A stretch of DNA of 64,000 bases, from NCBI GenBank assembly GCA_014859895.1, contig JACZKS010000130.1:119571-183570 (forward strand). The letters are read 5' to 3'. Source of the stretch: Rhodospirillales bacterium (lineage in GTDB: Bacteria; Pseudomonadota; Alphaproteobacteria; Rhodospirillales; Shumkoniaceae). Every line of letters starts with the position of its first letter. The first letter of the stretch is position 1. Below the pieces are notes generated by a model. That model was not told the DNA's origin and ran no database searches. It saw only the letters and a program-made list of their open reading frames with translations. The position numbers were made by a program, and so were the translations under genes. This document shows positions 34,701 to 43,856 of the stretch, one piece after another.

Positions 34701-35065
34701 CGTCACTTGCGTCACTCTGACGATGTTGTAGAGACACGCTGACGGCAGCATCCCAACTCAAAGCCGACATAATCCGCACACGCGGCGATTATCAGTTCCT
34801 GACCCGCGCGCGACCCTGGCTATGTCTAAGCCGGATGACAGCTTTAACGCCCTCCACAGTCAGTCCGGCTTCAGACGATTCGATAGCCCTGTCCGATCCC
34901 GGTCACACCGCAATGCAAGTCATGGCCGGAAGCGCACGATGCCAAGGATATGGCCAGCCTTCCCCAATTGTTAACTTTTAACTGTTGACGGCACCAGGGG
35001 GATTCCTATACTGACGTTCGGGTCATGCCCATGTTCGTCAATCGTCGGAAAGCCGGCTTCTCTCC
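34701..35065. other. Non-coding region before the first GntR gene
   Basis: No gene-like frame is seen. The right end carries the GntR-type operator (34966-34986), followed by the short leader of the gntR transcript. Confidence 0.5.
34966..34986. promoter_or_regulatory. GntR-type operator upstream of the first GntR gene
   Basis: TAACTGTT at 34979-34986 pairs across a five-base spacer with AATTGTTA at 34966-34973 (six of eight bases of the perfect partner AACAGTTA). It is followed by TTGACGG as in the site at 40719-40757. It lies 80-100 bp upstream of the GntR start, suiting autoregulation. Confidence 0.6.
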
Positions 35066-35782
35066 ATGATTGTCCCGCCGATCGTCCACCAGAATCTCAG
35101 CGACAAAATTTACGATCTCCTCAAGGAGATGATCGTCCGCTGGGAATTCCGCCCCGGCCAACGGCTGATCGACAGCGAACTGGCGCAACAGTATGGCGTC
35201 AGCCGCAGCCTGATCCGCAACGCCATGACCCTTCTCGCCAACGAAGGCCTGATCGAGGTGTCGCGGCGCCGATTCTACGTCGCTCGCTTCTCGCAGAAAG
35301 ACATCCGCGACATTCTGCGGCTGCGTCATCTCCTGGAAATGCACGCACTGCCAGCCGCCATCGCCCATACCACCGACGACGAACTGGCCGCCATGGAAGC
35401 GAAGATGACTGAGGCCGAGCGGCTGTTCGAGGCGGGCGATCTCGAACCGTTCTACACGATCGACGTTGAGACCCATTCTATGATCATCGACAAGGGCGAC
35501 AATGACTACATCAAGAAGGTGTACTCGAACCTATTGACTCTGTTGCGGATGGTCATCCGCTCGGACTTCGACAAGCGGCGCAAAATCTCGGAGTCCTTTC
35601 GCGAGCACAAGGCCTTTCTCGAAGCTTGGAAACGCGGCGATGTCGCAGCCACCGCCGCCGCGCTCGACCGCCACCTCGACATGGCCGAGGAGCGCGTCAT
35701 GGAAAATTTCGCCATGATCCTTGGCGATTCCCTGGGAAGCGAAGATCCCGACGCTTCCGCCTCTTCCCCGTCACGTACCTGA
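35066..35782 (+). CDS. GntR-family regulator, FCD type
   Basis: A 238-residue FadR-subfamily regulator. The winged helix-turn-helix spans about residues 10-75 (SELAQQYGVSRSLIRNAMTL near 43) and an FCD effector domain follows from about 85 to 225, with conserved residues around RLRHLLEMHALPAA and DVETHSMIIDKGDNDY. FCD domains bind small carboxylates, often with a metal. It is a close paralogue of the regulator at 47505-48266, and both probably recognise the AACAGTTA/TAACTGTT palindrome. It leads a plus-strand unit with an alcohol dehydrogenase, dctQM and a cupin. Confidence 0.93.
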   Translation: MIVPPIVHQNLSDKIYDLLKEMIVRWEFRPGQRLIDSELAQQYGVSRSLIRNAMTLLANEGLIEVSRRRFYVARFSQKDIRDILRLRHLLEMHALPAAIAHTTDDELAAMEAKMTEAERLFEAGDLEPFYTIDVETHSMIIDKGDNDYIKKVYSNLLTLLRMVIRSDFDKRRKISESFREHKAFLEAWKRGDVAATAAALDRHLDMAEERVMENFAMILGDSLGSEDPDASASSPSRT

Positions 35783-35800
35783 TGTAAGGAAATCCAAACG

Positions 35801-36865
35801 ATGAAGGCGCTTGTCCTGACCAGCCCCGGGGCCTTCGAGGTCCAGGAAGTTGCCGTTCCCAAGCCGGGTCCGCATGAGGTTCTTTGCAGGATCCGTGGCG
35901 TCGCCATCTGCGGCAGCGATCCCGAGATTATCCGCGGCGGCTTGGCCGGCATCTGGCCGCCGTTCTACCCGTTCATTCCAGGGCACGAGTGGTCGGGCGA
36001 AGTCGTCGAAGTTGGCGACGGCGTCCTTGGCTACAAGCCCGGCGATCGGGTGGCGGGAGAGGCGCACAAGGGCTGCGGTTATTGCCGCAACTGCCTGCAG
36101 GGCCGCTATAACCTGTGCGAGAATTACGGCACCGCGGCGACCGGGCATCGTCATTACGGCTTCATCTCGCAGGGCGCCTATGCCCAGTACAACGTCTATT
36201 CGATCCGCGCCATCAACCACATGCCGGCGTCGGTTTCGTTCCGCGAGGGCGCCCTGGTCGATACCGCCGGCGTCACCCTGCACGGCATGGAACTGACCGG
36301 CATTACCCCCGGCGGCACGGTGGTGGTCATCGGGCCCGGGCCGATTGGCTTGATCGCCGTGCGCTTCGCCAAGGCACTGGGCGCGGCGCGGGTCATCGTC
36401 GTCGGGCGCGGCGCCCGGCTTGACGCGGCGGCGGCGAAGGGTGCCGACGCGGTGGTCAATTTCGAGAAGGTCGAGCCGGTTCAGGCGGTGCGCGATCTGA
36501 CCGGCGGGCTTGGCGTCGACGAGGTCTTCGAGTGTTCCGGCGCGCCCGGCACCTTCGCCCAGGCGGTTCGCATGGTGCGCAAGGGCGGCAAGGTCTCGTT
36601 GCTTGGCGTGCCACCGGACACTGTCAGAGAGGAACTGCCCTTCAAGTACATCGTCCACAACGAGATCGCCATCTTCGGCTCGCGAGCCAACCCCAACGTC
36701 TCGCGCAAGATCATCGAGATGATGGGCGCCGGGCTGATCAAGGTGAAGGACCTGATCACCCACACCTTCCCGCTGGAGGAATTCGCCACCGCGTTGGACA
36801 CCTTCGTCGGGCGCAAGGATGGGGTGATCAAGGTGGTGATCGAACCCAACGGGCCCGAGGCGTGA
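35801..36865 (+). CDS. Zinc-dependent polyol/sugar-acid dehydrogenase
   Basis: A 354-residue medium-chain dehydrogenase/reductase. CGSD near residue 38 and GHEWSGEVVEVGD near 65 give the catalytic zinc site. GCGYCRNCLQGRYNLC near 91 has the structural-zinc cysteines. VVVIGPGPIGLIAVRFAKALG near 176 (in parts) is the NAD-binding Rossmann motif. Relatives oxidise secondary alcohols of polyols, threonine or sugar acids. It lies 18 bp after gntR and before a TRAP transporter, so it likely starts catabolism of the imported acid. Confidence 0.88.
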   Translation: MKALVLTSPGAFEVQEVAVPKPGPHEVLCRIRGVAICGSDPEIIRGGLAGIWPPFYPFIPGHEWSGEVVEVGDGVLGYKPGDRVAGEAHKGCGYCRNCLQGRYNLCENYGTAATGHRHYGFISQGAYAQYNVYSIRAINHMPASVSFREGALVDTAGVTLHGMELTGITPGGTVVVIGPGPIGLIAVRFAKALGAARVIVVGRGARLDAAAAKGADAVVNFEKVEPVQAVRDLTGGLGVDEVFECSGAPGTFAQAVRMVRKGGKVSLLGVPPDTVREELPFKYIVHNEIAIFGSRANPNVSRKIIEMMGAGLIKVKDLITHTFPLEEFATALDTFVGRKDGVIKVVIEPNGPEA

Positions 36866-37000
36866 ACCACGCGTCCGCGCCGGGCGGCCCGACAGAACGG
36901 GCCGCCCGGCGGGAACTGACGGCATTGAACCGGAATCCACCGCAAGGGTTCGAACAAAACGGCCCAGCGGCGGATTTCGCCGGAACGGGGGAGCGCCTCG

Positions 37001-37525
37001 ATGGCCTCGGGAATCGGCATTCTTGATCGGGTCGAGCGGGTACTGAAGATTTTCCGCGCAGCGGCAGTCGTGGTTTCGGCGGCAGCCCTGTTCGGGCTTG
37101 TCCTGATGATCACCGCAGACACTTTTTTCCGTTATGTCCTGCTGAAGCCGTTCCCCGCTACCGTCGAAATCAGCCAACTGGTGGAACCCTATGTGATCTT
37201 CCTGCCGATGGCCTTCGCGCTGGCCAGCGGAAGCCACGTCCGGGTAACCATGTTCACCAGCCGGCTGGGGCCGCGGATGGGCGTCATTTCGGACGGCCTA
37301 GCCTATGCCATCGGTTTCGCCTTCTTCGTCACCATGACGTACATCAGCTGGATGAGTTTCTGGTCTTCCTTCGCCATCAACGAGACCGTTCTTGCGGCCA
37401 TCAAGCTTTACTGGTGGTCGGGCAGGTTCGGCATGCCGGTAGGGATGGCCTTGATCTCGATCGAATGCGCCTACCAGTTCGTTCGCACCCTCCGCGGGGC
37501 GAACGGAGCGGCCCGGAGGGCCTGA
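37001..37525 (+). CDS. dctQ: TRAP transporter small membrane subunit
   Basis: A 174-residue DctQ-type protein with four hydrophobic segments (about residues 20-42, 53-75, 93-113 and 133-155) and the family-typical FRYVLLKPFPATVEIS near residue 43. It bridges DctM and the binding protein in a sodium-driven TRAP importer. It is followed three bases later by dctM. A 135-bp gap separates it from the dehydrogenase gene. Confidence 0.9.
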   Translation: MASGIGILDRVERVLKIFRAAAVVVSAAALFGLVLMITADTFFRYVLLKPFPATVEISQLVEPYVIFLPMAFALASGSHVRVTMFTSRLGPRMGVISDGLAYAIGFAFFVTMTYISWMSFWSSFAINETVLAAIKLYWWSGRFGMPVGMALISIECAYQFVRTLRGANGAARRA

Positions 37526-37528
37526 GCC

Positions 37529-38842
37529 TTGGACCCCCTTATGATTGCCTTGATTGGCATAATCGTCCTTTTCGTCTTGCTCGCCCTTGGCGTCCACATC
37601 GGCATTGCGCTTGGGGCGATCGGTTTCGCCGGCACCTGGGCCATCGTCGGGCTGGAGCCGGCGTTATGGGGTTCGGTCAACGTCTTCTACGACAAGGTTG
37701 CGTCTTTTGCCTTGCTGACGGTTCCGATGTTCATCCTGATGGGCTACATGGCCTCGGCCGGCGACCTTTCGGGCAACATCTTTACCTCGTTGAACAAATG
37801 GGTCGGCGGCGTGCGGGGCGGCATGGGGATTGCCACCGTCTTCAGTTGCACCCTTTTCGGGACGATTTGCGGCACATCGCTGGTGACGTCGTCGGTGTTC
37901 TCGGTCATCGCGGCGCCGGAAATGCGCCGCCACGGGATGGACAAGCGCCTCTCGTACGGCATTTGTGCGTCTTCCGGCCTGATCGGCATGTTGATCCCGC
38001 CCAGTATCCTGATGGTCGTCTACGGCGTCATTTCGGGTGACTCGGTCGGCAAGCTGCTCATCGCGGGGATTTCGCCGGGCCTTCTTTTGGCCGTGATCTA
38101 CTCGGCCGCAATCATCATCCTGCTGCGGACCAAGCCGGGACTGATGACCTCCGACAGCGGGGGCACGGCAACCTGGCGCGACCGCTTCGCCAGCCTGAGG
38201 GGGCTGTGGCCGGTCATGATCGTCGCCACGGTGATTTTCGGCGGTCTCTTCGGCGGTGTATTCACGCCCACCGAGGCGGCCGCCGTTGCCACCTTCACGG
38301 TGTTCCTGATCATCGGCGCGACCCAACCCAGGGAATGGGCCGCGGTGGTGTGGCCGGCGTTCGTGGATACGGCGAAGGTTTCGGCGATGATCTTTCTGAT
38401 CTTCGGCGGCGCCGCAATCTTTACCCAGTTCCTGGTCCTTTCGGGCGTCGCCACCAAAGTGGCCTCCATCATCATCGGCATGGACCTTTCGATCTACGGC
38501 TTCCTGGTCGCCATTTCCCTGCTGTATCTCGTCCTCGGCTGTCTGCTCGATTCGATTTCCATGCTTTCGATCACCCTGCCCATCCTGCTGCCGGTGGTCA
38601 GGACGATGGGGATCGATCCCATCTGGTATGCGGTGATCGTCATCATGGCCATCGAGATCGGCATGATCACCCCGCCGGTCGGCCTGTGCGTCTATGGGGC
38701 CAAGGCTGTGGCGGAACCCGACGTGACCCTGGAGGACATCTTCGCCGGCAGCTTCCCGTTCTTTCTGGCGTCGCTCGCCGTTTTGATTCTTCTCATCTTC
38801 TTTCCGACGTTGAGCACCGTTCTGCCGGCGTTAATGAATTGA
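37529..38842 (+). CDS. dctM: TRAP transporter large membrane subunit
   Basis: A 437-residue DctM protein with about 12 helices. FALLTVPMFILMGYMASAGD near residue 55, GTICGTSLVTSSVFSVIAAP near 112, and the second repeat LGCLLDSISMLSITLPILLP near 337 are hallmark elements. The TTG at 37529 is chosen because GGAGGG lies about 10 bases upstream; an ATG four codons later has poorer spacing. Its cognate binding protein is probably DctP at 39575-40642 on the other strand. Confidence 0.92.
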   Translation: MDPLMIALIGIIVLFVLLALGVHIGIALGAIGFAGTWAIVGLEPALWGSVNVFYDKVASFALLTVPMFILMGYMASAGDLSGNIFTSLNKWVGGVRGGMGIATVFSCTLFGTICGTSLVTSSVFSVIAAPEMRRHGMDKRLSYGICASSGLIGMLIPPSILMVVYGVISGDSVGKLLIAGISPGLLLAVIYSAAIIILLRTKPGLMTSDSGGTATWRDRFASLRGLWPVMIVATVIFGGLFGGVFTPTEAAAVATFTVFLIIGATQPREWAAVVWPAFVDTAKVSAMIFLIFGGAAIFTQFLVLSGVATKVASIIIGMDLSIYGFLVAISLLYLVLGCLLDSISMLSITLPILLPVVRTMGIDPIWYAVIVIMAIEIGMITPPVGLCVYGAKAVAEPDVTLEDIFAGSFPFFLASLAVLILLIFFPTLSTVLPALMN

Positions 38843-38866
38843 CCTCAATTGCAGCGAGGAATTGAT

Positions 38867-39253
38867 ATGGCCAGCAAGTATCTTTTTCATCCCGGCGAAG
38901 GGCGCGACGAGCCGATCAAGGATTTGGAGGGCGCGTCCCGGCTGATCCTCATCGACGGCCAGGAAGTCGCGGCCGAAGACGTGACGTTCGGCTTCAGCCG
39001 GTTCGCTCCGCATACGTCGATCCACAAGAAGCACACCCATCCCGAGGCCGAGGAGATCATGTACATCCTCAAGGGCCGCGGAATTTCGGGGGTCAGCGGC
39101 GAGGAATTCGAAGTGAACGCCGGCGACACCCTGTGGATTCCGCGCGGCGAGGTTCACTGGTTCTACAACCCGTTCGACGACGCCTGCGAATTCGTCTTCA
39201 TTTATACGCGGCCCTCGTTGGCCAGCGCGGGCTACCAGTTGGCGGGGGGCTGA
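38867..39253 (+). CDS. Small cupin-domain protein
   Basis: A 128-residue single-domain cupin. Motif 1 is seen as HKKHTHPEAEEIMYILKGRG near residue 47 and motif 2 as GDTLWIPRGEVHWFYN near 86, with the metal-binding His and Glu residues present. Such small cupins are often isomerases, epimerases or dioxygenase-like enzymes for sugars and keto acids. The ATG at 38867 follows GCGAGGA and lies 24 bp after dctM, so it is probably part of the same transcript. Confidence 0.85.
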   Translation: MASKYLFHPGEGRDEPIKDLEGASRLILIDGQEVAAEDVTFGFSRFAPHTSIHKKHTHPEAEEIMYILKGRGISGVSGEEFEVNAGDTLWIPRGEVHWFYNPFDDACEFVFIYTRPSLASAGYQLAGG

Positions 39254-39275
39254 TACCCCATCCACCGATCATGAC

Positions 39276-39425
39276 GCATCGGGTCCTCCTTCGAGACGGG
39301 CCTCTCACGGGGTGAGGCGAAAGCGAGTCGAAGGACGGCCCTCCTCGGGACGAGGTCGTCTATTGAAATAAAATAACAACCTCATCCCGACCCGCCGGTA
39401 TGGCCGGCGGATCGAAGGATGGGCC
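39276..39425. repeat. REP-like intergenic repeats, two degenerate inverted copies
   Basis: The words CCTTCGAGACGGGCC, GGGACGAGGTCGTC, CCTCATCCCGACCC and GATCGAAGGATGGGCC resemble the two arms of the short palindromic repeats scattered between alphaproteobacterial genes. One copy spans about 39278-39360 and the second, inverted, about 39378-39425. They lie in the 321-bp gap between convergent genes; no coding sequence is visible there. Confidence 0.5.
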
Positions 39426-39526
39426 ATGGGTGATCGCCTGCAAGACTCGGTATGAGACGGGCGGCGGCACGGGCACCGCCATCCCAGCGGGGCTCGGCCG
39501 GACCGGGGTCGCGCCGCAATGCAGAC

Positions 39527-39556
39527 GAAAAAAAGCGGGCCGCAAGGGCCCGCTTC
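39527..39556 (-). terminator. Rho-independent terminator of dctP
   Basis: On the minus strand the stem AAGCGGGCC/GGCCCGCTT (arms with a four-base loop) is followed by seven T residues. It begins about 19 bases after the dctP stop. It is the clearest intrinsic terminator in the window and could also weakly act on the convergent plus-strand transcript. Confidence 0.85.
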
Positions 39557-39574
39557 TTTCGACTCCACCAATCG

Positions 39575-40642
39575 CTATTTCTTCACCGCCCACTGGCGCG
39601 GCCACTTGTAGCCGTTCTGAGCCGCGATTTCCTGGAAACGGGCCATCATCTCCCAACCGGGAAGGCCCTTGGCCGCCATCTCCGCCGCCCACTCGGCCGG
39701 AATGTCCTCGACCTTGGCCGCCCACTGCGTCCGTTCCTCCTCCGACAGTTTGGTGAAGGTGACGCCCTGCTTCGTCCACGCGTCGGTGATTTGCTGCTTC
39801 GCCTTTGGCGCCAACTCGTCGGTCATGGCGACTTCGGCCTCGCGCCCGGTGTCCAGCAGGATCTTCTGGATGTCGGCCGGCAGCGATTTGAACTTCTTCA
39901 GGTTCATCATCAGATCCCACGGATTGCCAACCATGGCGTTGACCTCGACCAAGTTCTTGGCGAGTTCCTGCACCTTGAAGGCGTTCATGTGGGTAATCGG
40001 GTGGAAGTCCATATCCGTGACGCCAGATTGCAGAAGGGTGTAACGTTCGTGCATCGGCGCGACGACGGGAACCAGCCCGACCACCTTCGCCCAGCGGCCG
40101 AAATACCGGCCGATCAGGCCGATCTTCTTGCCCTGGACCTGGTCGAGTGACTGAAACGGCGTCTTGCTGGCGATCTGATACGGCATGGTGACGAAGTTGG
40201 CGAGGAGGATGCCGTTCTGGGCCTCCACCTCCTGCATCAGCGCCGGGAATTCGTCATGCATCTGGCGGACGGCGCGGCCGACCATCTTCATGTCCGTCGG
40301 ACCGAAGGGAATCGCGTAAAGGAACGGACCCAACGGGGTCTTGCCCGGCGTGTAGATCCGGCACCCCATGATCACGTCGACCATGCCCTTCTGAAGGATT
40401 TCGATATGGGCTGGGCCGGAGGCCAGGGAGGCGCCCCAGAACGTCTCGAAGGTGACGGCCCCCTTGGTCCGCTCGGTGACCTTATCCATCCACCACTTGA
40501 CACCGTCGCTGTCGAGAGACTGGCCCGGAGGCGGAGAAACCGACGAGAATCGAAGAACGATTTTGTCCGAGGCTTCCGCCAACGGCGCGGCCATTACGGC
40601 GACGACGCCGCATGCCGCCAGCAACAGATGTGACATTTTCAT
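39575..40642 (-). CDS. dctP: TRAP transporter periplasmic binding protein
   Basis: A 355-residue DctP-type receptor. A signal peptide covers about residues 1-25 (APLAEASD end). The mature protein starts KIVLRFSSVSPPPGQSLDSD, and GCRIYTPGKTPLGPFLYAIP near 111 and IGLIGRYFGRWAKVVGLV near 185 suit the fold. The ATG at 40642 is preceded by GGGAGG. The gene is transcribed towards the dctQM-cupin unit on the opposite strand and has its own operator (40719-40757) and terminator. A single receptor of this type lies here, so it most likely serves DctQM. Confidence 0.9.
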   Translation of the reverse strand: MKMSHLLLAACGVVAVMAAPLAEASDKIVLRFSSVSPPPGQSLDSDGVKWWMDKVTERTKGAVTFETFWGASLASGPAHIEILQKGMVDVIMGCRIYTPGKTPLGPFLYAIPFGPTDMKMVGRAVRQMHDEFPALMQEVEAQNGILLANFVTMPYQIASKTPFQSLDQVQGKKIGLIGRYFGRWAKVVGLVPVVAPMHERYTLLQSGVTDMDFHPITHMNAFKVQELAKNLVEVNAMVGNPWDLMMNLKKFKSLPADIQKILLDTGREAEVAMTDELAPKAKQQITDAWTKQGVTFTKLSEEERTQWAAKVEDIPAEWAAEMAAKGLPGWEMMARFQEIAAQNGYKWPRQWAVKK

Positions 40643-40718
40643 TGGGCAACCTCCCGACAAAGAACCCGGAGAACTGGCTTTATGGCGTTTGCGACACCGG
40701 GCCCAACCGCACAAAGTT

Positions 40719-40757
40719 AACAGTTACTTTTTAACTGTTGACGGTCAATTTTGTCAA
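40719..40757. promoter_or_regulatory. GntR-type operator upstream of dctP
   Basis: AACAGTTA (40719-40726), a five-base spacer and TAACTGTT (40732-40739) form a perfect inverted repeat. It overlaps a second one, TTGAC-N10-GTCAA (40738-40757). The same composite is seen at 47395-47440, and the first part at 34966-34986. It is 77-115 bp upstream of the dctP start. Confidence 0.75.
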
Positions 40758-40797
40758 GGTTTCCTTTGGCTTGCCCCCGCAATCGCGACCCGTTCGG

Positions 40798-41892
40798 TCA
40801 GCAGAACTTGACGCAAACCGGCGTCGGCACCGGCTTCGCCGGCCCGGTGGAGCTGAGCGTTCCGTCGTCGGGATCGATGCGGAAGCTGACGATCGTATCG
40901 CTATCCTGATTGGCCGCCAGCAGGAAGCGGCCGGTCGGATCGATGCCGAAACTGCGCGGGGTTTTCCCCTGGGTGGGTTCGTGGCCGACATGGATCAACG
41001 CCCCGCTGCGCAGATTGACCCGATAGATTGCGATGCTGTCGTGGCCCCGGTTCGAGGCATAGACGAAACGTCCCGACGGCGCGACCTGGATGTCGGCGCA
41101 GGTGCTTTTGCCGTCGAAAGCCTCGGGAAGCGTGGGGACGGTCTGCAGATGGGCAAAGGCCCCGCTATCGGCGTCGTATGTCAGGACAGCAATCGTCGAA
41201 TCCAGCTCGTTGACCAGATAGGCGAACCGGCCGGCGGGATGGAAGGCCACGTGGCGCGGACCGGCGCCCGGCTTCATCTTGATCCACGGAATCCCGTTCG
41301 CTTCCAGCATGCCGCGCATGGGATCGAAACGGTAAACCATCAGCCGGTCGAGCCCGAGGTCGGGCACGAAGGCGAAGCGGTTTACCGCGTCAAGAGTGAC
41401 CGAATGGGCATGCGGCCCCTTCTGGCGGGCCGGATCGATGCCCGATCCCTGATGCTGGATGAAGTCCGACGCCTCGTCCAGGCTGCCGTCATCGCGGATC
41501 GGCAGGACGCAGACGCTCCCGCTCATGAAGTTGGCGACGAAGATGTGCTTGCACGCGTTATCCACCAGGACATGGCAGGGATCGGTGCCATGGGTCAGCC
41601 GCTTGTTGAGGAAGCGGAGCGTCGCCGATTGGGTATCGACGGCGAACGCGCTGACGGTACCCGTCGGCTTGCCGTCATAGGTTTTCAGTTCGTTGACGGC
41701 ATAGAGAAAACGCCGGGAGGAATCGAACGCCAGATAGGACGGATTGGTGACGCCGGTGGTCAAACCGACCTGTTCCAGGGCGCCGGAGGCGGGATCGAGC
41801 CGGTAGACATAGATCCCCTTCCCCTTGCCCTGAAGGATTTCGCCGGTGCCGAAAAGGATCGGGTCGGTATAGGTTCCAACAAAGACCAGCAC
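40798..41892 (-). CDS. Lactonase, seven-bladed beta-propeller family
   Basis: A 364-residue protein of the Pgl (YbhE) lactonase family. Repeated blades are visible, for example SYLAFDSSRRFLYAVNELKT near residue 49, GPRHVAFHPAGRFAYLVNEL near 211 and RSFGIDPTGRFLLAANQDSD near 310. Members hydrolyse 6-phosphogluconolactone or related sugar lactones. No signal peptide is seen, so it is cytoplasmic. It follows an alcohol dehydrogenase gene by 31 bp in the sugar ABC operon, suggesting oxidation to a lactone and then hydrolysis. Confidence 0.88.
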   Translation of the reverse strand: MLVFVGTYTDPILFGTGEILQGKGKGIYVYRLDPASGALEQVGLTTGVTNPSYLAFDSSRRFLYAVNELKTYDGKPTGTVSAFAVDTQSATLRFLNKRLTHGTDPCHVLVDNACKHIFVANFMSGSVCVLPIRDDGSLDEASDFIQHQGSGIDPARQKGPHAHSVTLDAVNRFAFVPDLGLDRLMVYRFDPMRGMLEANGIPWIKMKPGAGPRHVAFHPAGRFAYLVNELDSTIAVLTYDADSGAFAHLQTVPTLPEAFDGKSTCADIQVAPSGRFVYASNRGHDSIAIYRVNLRSGALIHVGHEPTQGKTPRSFGIDPTGRFLLAANQDSDTIVSFRIDPDDGTLSSTGPAKPVPTPVCVKFC

Positions 41893-41923
41893 GTCGTTCT
41901 CCCCGTCGCGGCGATCCGCCGCC

Positions 41924-42952
41924 TTAGTCCCGCGTCAGCCAAATGCGGCCCACCAAGTCGCCCGATTCAAGGCGGGCGGCGGCCGCTTGGATGTCGTTCA
42001 AGGCATAGGACGCGCCCAGGACCGGCGTCAACTGCCCGGCCCGCACCAGGCGGACCACGTCGATCAAATCCTGCTTGGTGCTGCCGCGGCAACCGATGAT
42101 CTGCAGCTCGGTCTTGAACAGCGGGATGGACGGAACCTCGAACGTCTCGTCGATATAGGCGATGACCAGAAGCTTGCCACCGGGCCGGAGCATCGACAGG
42201 CCCTGAAGAATGCTGGCCCGGGTGCCGATGTTGTCGGCCACCACGTCCACCCCCTCGCCGTCGGTGAACCGCTCGACCGCGTCCTTCAGGGATTCGGTCG
42301 CCGTGTTGACGCCGATGGCGCCGTAGCGTTCAGCCAGTTCCAGGCGCTGCGGCTGGCGGCTGGTCGCCAGGGCCTCGGCGCCGGCGCTTTTGACAATCTG
42401 CACCCCGTGGATGCCGAGACCACCGACGCCCAGGATGAGGACGCGCTGCCCGATACCGACGCCGCCCTGATGTATCAGGCTGTGGTACATGCAGGCCACC
42501 GCGTCCGGCAGGATGGCCGCCGCCTCGTAGGAGATCCCGGCCGGCACCGCCACCAGGTTCGCCGCCGGTACCGCCACGTAGTCGGCGTGTCCGCCGTCGC
42601 GCTCGAAGCCGATGCGCTTCATGGCCCGGCACAGTTGCGTGTCGCCGGCCAGGCAGTGCCGGCAGCATCCGCAGGTGACGTCGATAGCGGCCGTCACCCG
42701 GTCGCCCGTCCGCCACTGGGTGACACCGCTGCCCAGTTCGATCACGTCACCAGCCAGTTCGTGGCCGACGATGCGCGGCAGATCGCCGAGCGGCTGGCGA
42801 CCGGACAGCAGATGCAGGTCGGTGCTGCAAAGGCCGCTCGCCCGCACCCGCACCAGCACTTCGCCGGGGCCGGGCCGCGGAATGGGCCTGCTCGTGGCGG
42901 CCAGTGATCCGCCGTAGCTGGCGATGACTACGGCCAGCATGGTATCGGGCAT
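41924..42952 (-). CDS. Zinc-dependent alcohol dehydrogenase
   Basis: A 342-residue medium-chain dehydrogenase. GLCSTDLHLLSG near residue 36 and VGHELAGDVIELGSGV near 62 form the catalytic zinc site. CGCCRHCLAGDTQLC near 93 supplies structural-zinc cysteines. VLILGVGGLGIHGVQIVKSA near 170 is the NAD-binding motif. It is the fifth gene after the ABC ATPase and is seven bases from the permease, so it is co-transcribed with the importer. The substrate is probably the imported sugar or polyol. Confidence 0.88.
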   Translation of the reverse strand: MPDTMLAVVIASYGGSLAATSRPIPRPGPGEVLVRVRASGLCSTDLHLLSGRQPLGDLPRIVGHELAGDVIELGSGVTQWRTGDRVTAAIDVTCGCCRHCLAGDTQLCRAMKRIGFERDGGHADYVAVPAANLVAVPAGISYEAAAILPDAVACMYHSLIHQGGVGIGQRVLILGVGGLGIHGVQIVKSAGAEALATSRQPQRLELAERYGAIGVNTATESLKDAVERFTDGEGVDVVADNIGTRASILQGLSMLRPGGKLLVIAYIDETFEVPSIPLFKTELQIIGCRGSTKQDLIDVVRLVRAGQLTPVLGASYALNDIQAAAARLESGDLVGRIWLTRD

Positions 42953-42959
42953 GGGACGT

Positions 42960-43856
42960 CTACTCCTTGAGGCCGGTGGCGGCGATGCCCTGGATGAAGG
43001 CGCGCTGCAGGAAGAAGAATAGAAGGATCATCGGCAGCGTGCCCAGCACCGCAATGGCCATCAGCTGATCCCAAGACGTGCCATAGCTGCTCATGAAGAG
43101 CGAGATGCCCAAAGGCAGCGTGCGCAGCGAATCCTTGGTGATGATGATCAGCGGCCAGATGTACATGTCCCAGGCCTCGCGGAAGGTGAAGACCGCGAGC
43201 GCGACCAAGGCCGGCTTGCACAGCGGCAGCACGATCATCCAGAAGATGCGAAGCTCGGAGGCGCCGTCTATGCGGGCCGAATCGATCAGGTCTTTGGGGA
43301 TGCTCAGCATATACTGGCGCATCAGGAAGACGCCGAAGCCGTCCACCAGGAAGGGCACGATCAGGCCCTGGTAGGTGTTCGCCCAATCCAGCTGCTTGAT
43401 GATCAGGAAGAGAGGAACCATGGTCACTTCGAGCGGCAGCATCATGGTGCTGAGGATCAGGACAAACATGAGGCCCCGGCCCCGGTAGTGAAACTTCGTC
43501 AGGCTGTAACCGGCAAGCGAGCACAGCAACAGGTTGCCCAACGTGATGGCGATAGCAACCACGCCGCTGTTGAAGAAATAGCGCGTGAAGTCCTGAGCCT
43601 GCCAAGCAATGACGTAGGACATCCAGTTGACGGGATCGGGGATCCACTGGATCGGCAGGCTGAACATGTTCTCCATCGTTCGCAGCGACGACGAGAACAT
43701 CCAGTAGAAGGGTAGCAGGGTGATGCACGCTACCGCGAACAGCACGCAAAAGACGACGATGGTCCCGCGGCGCAGCAGCAACCGGGCGATCAGCCCTTTG
43801 GCCGGCGTCTTGGGACCCGTGGGCCGCGCCACAACCAGTTCGGCATTGCCCGTCAT
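42960..43856 (-). CDS. Carbohydrate ABC permease, MalG type
   Basis: A 298-residue inner-membrane permease with six helices. The conserved EAA loop is seen as DLIDSARIDGASELRIFWMI near residue 188. PLEVTMVPLFLIIKQLDW near 136 and the C-terminal QRAFIQGIAATGLKE are typical of MalG/UgpE proteins. It overlaps the preceding permease gene by four bases (ATGA). Confidence 0.92.
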   Translation of the reverse strand: MTGNAELVVARPTGPKTPAKGLIARLLLRRGTIVVFCVLFAVACITLLPFYWMFSSSLRTMENMFSLPIQWIPDPVNWMSYVIAWQAQDFTRYFFNSGVVAIAITLGNLLLCSLAGYSLTKFHYRGRGLMFVLILSTMMLPLEVTMVPLFLIIKQLDWANTYQGLIVPFLVDGFGVFLMRQYMLSIPKDLIDSARIDGASELRIFWMIVLPLCKPALVALAVFTFREAWDMYIWPLIIITKDSLRTLPLGISLFMSSYGTSWDQLMAIAVLGTLPMILLFFFLQRAFIQGIAATGLKE

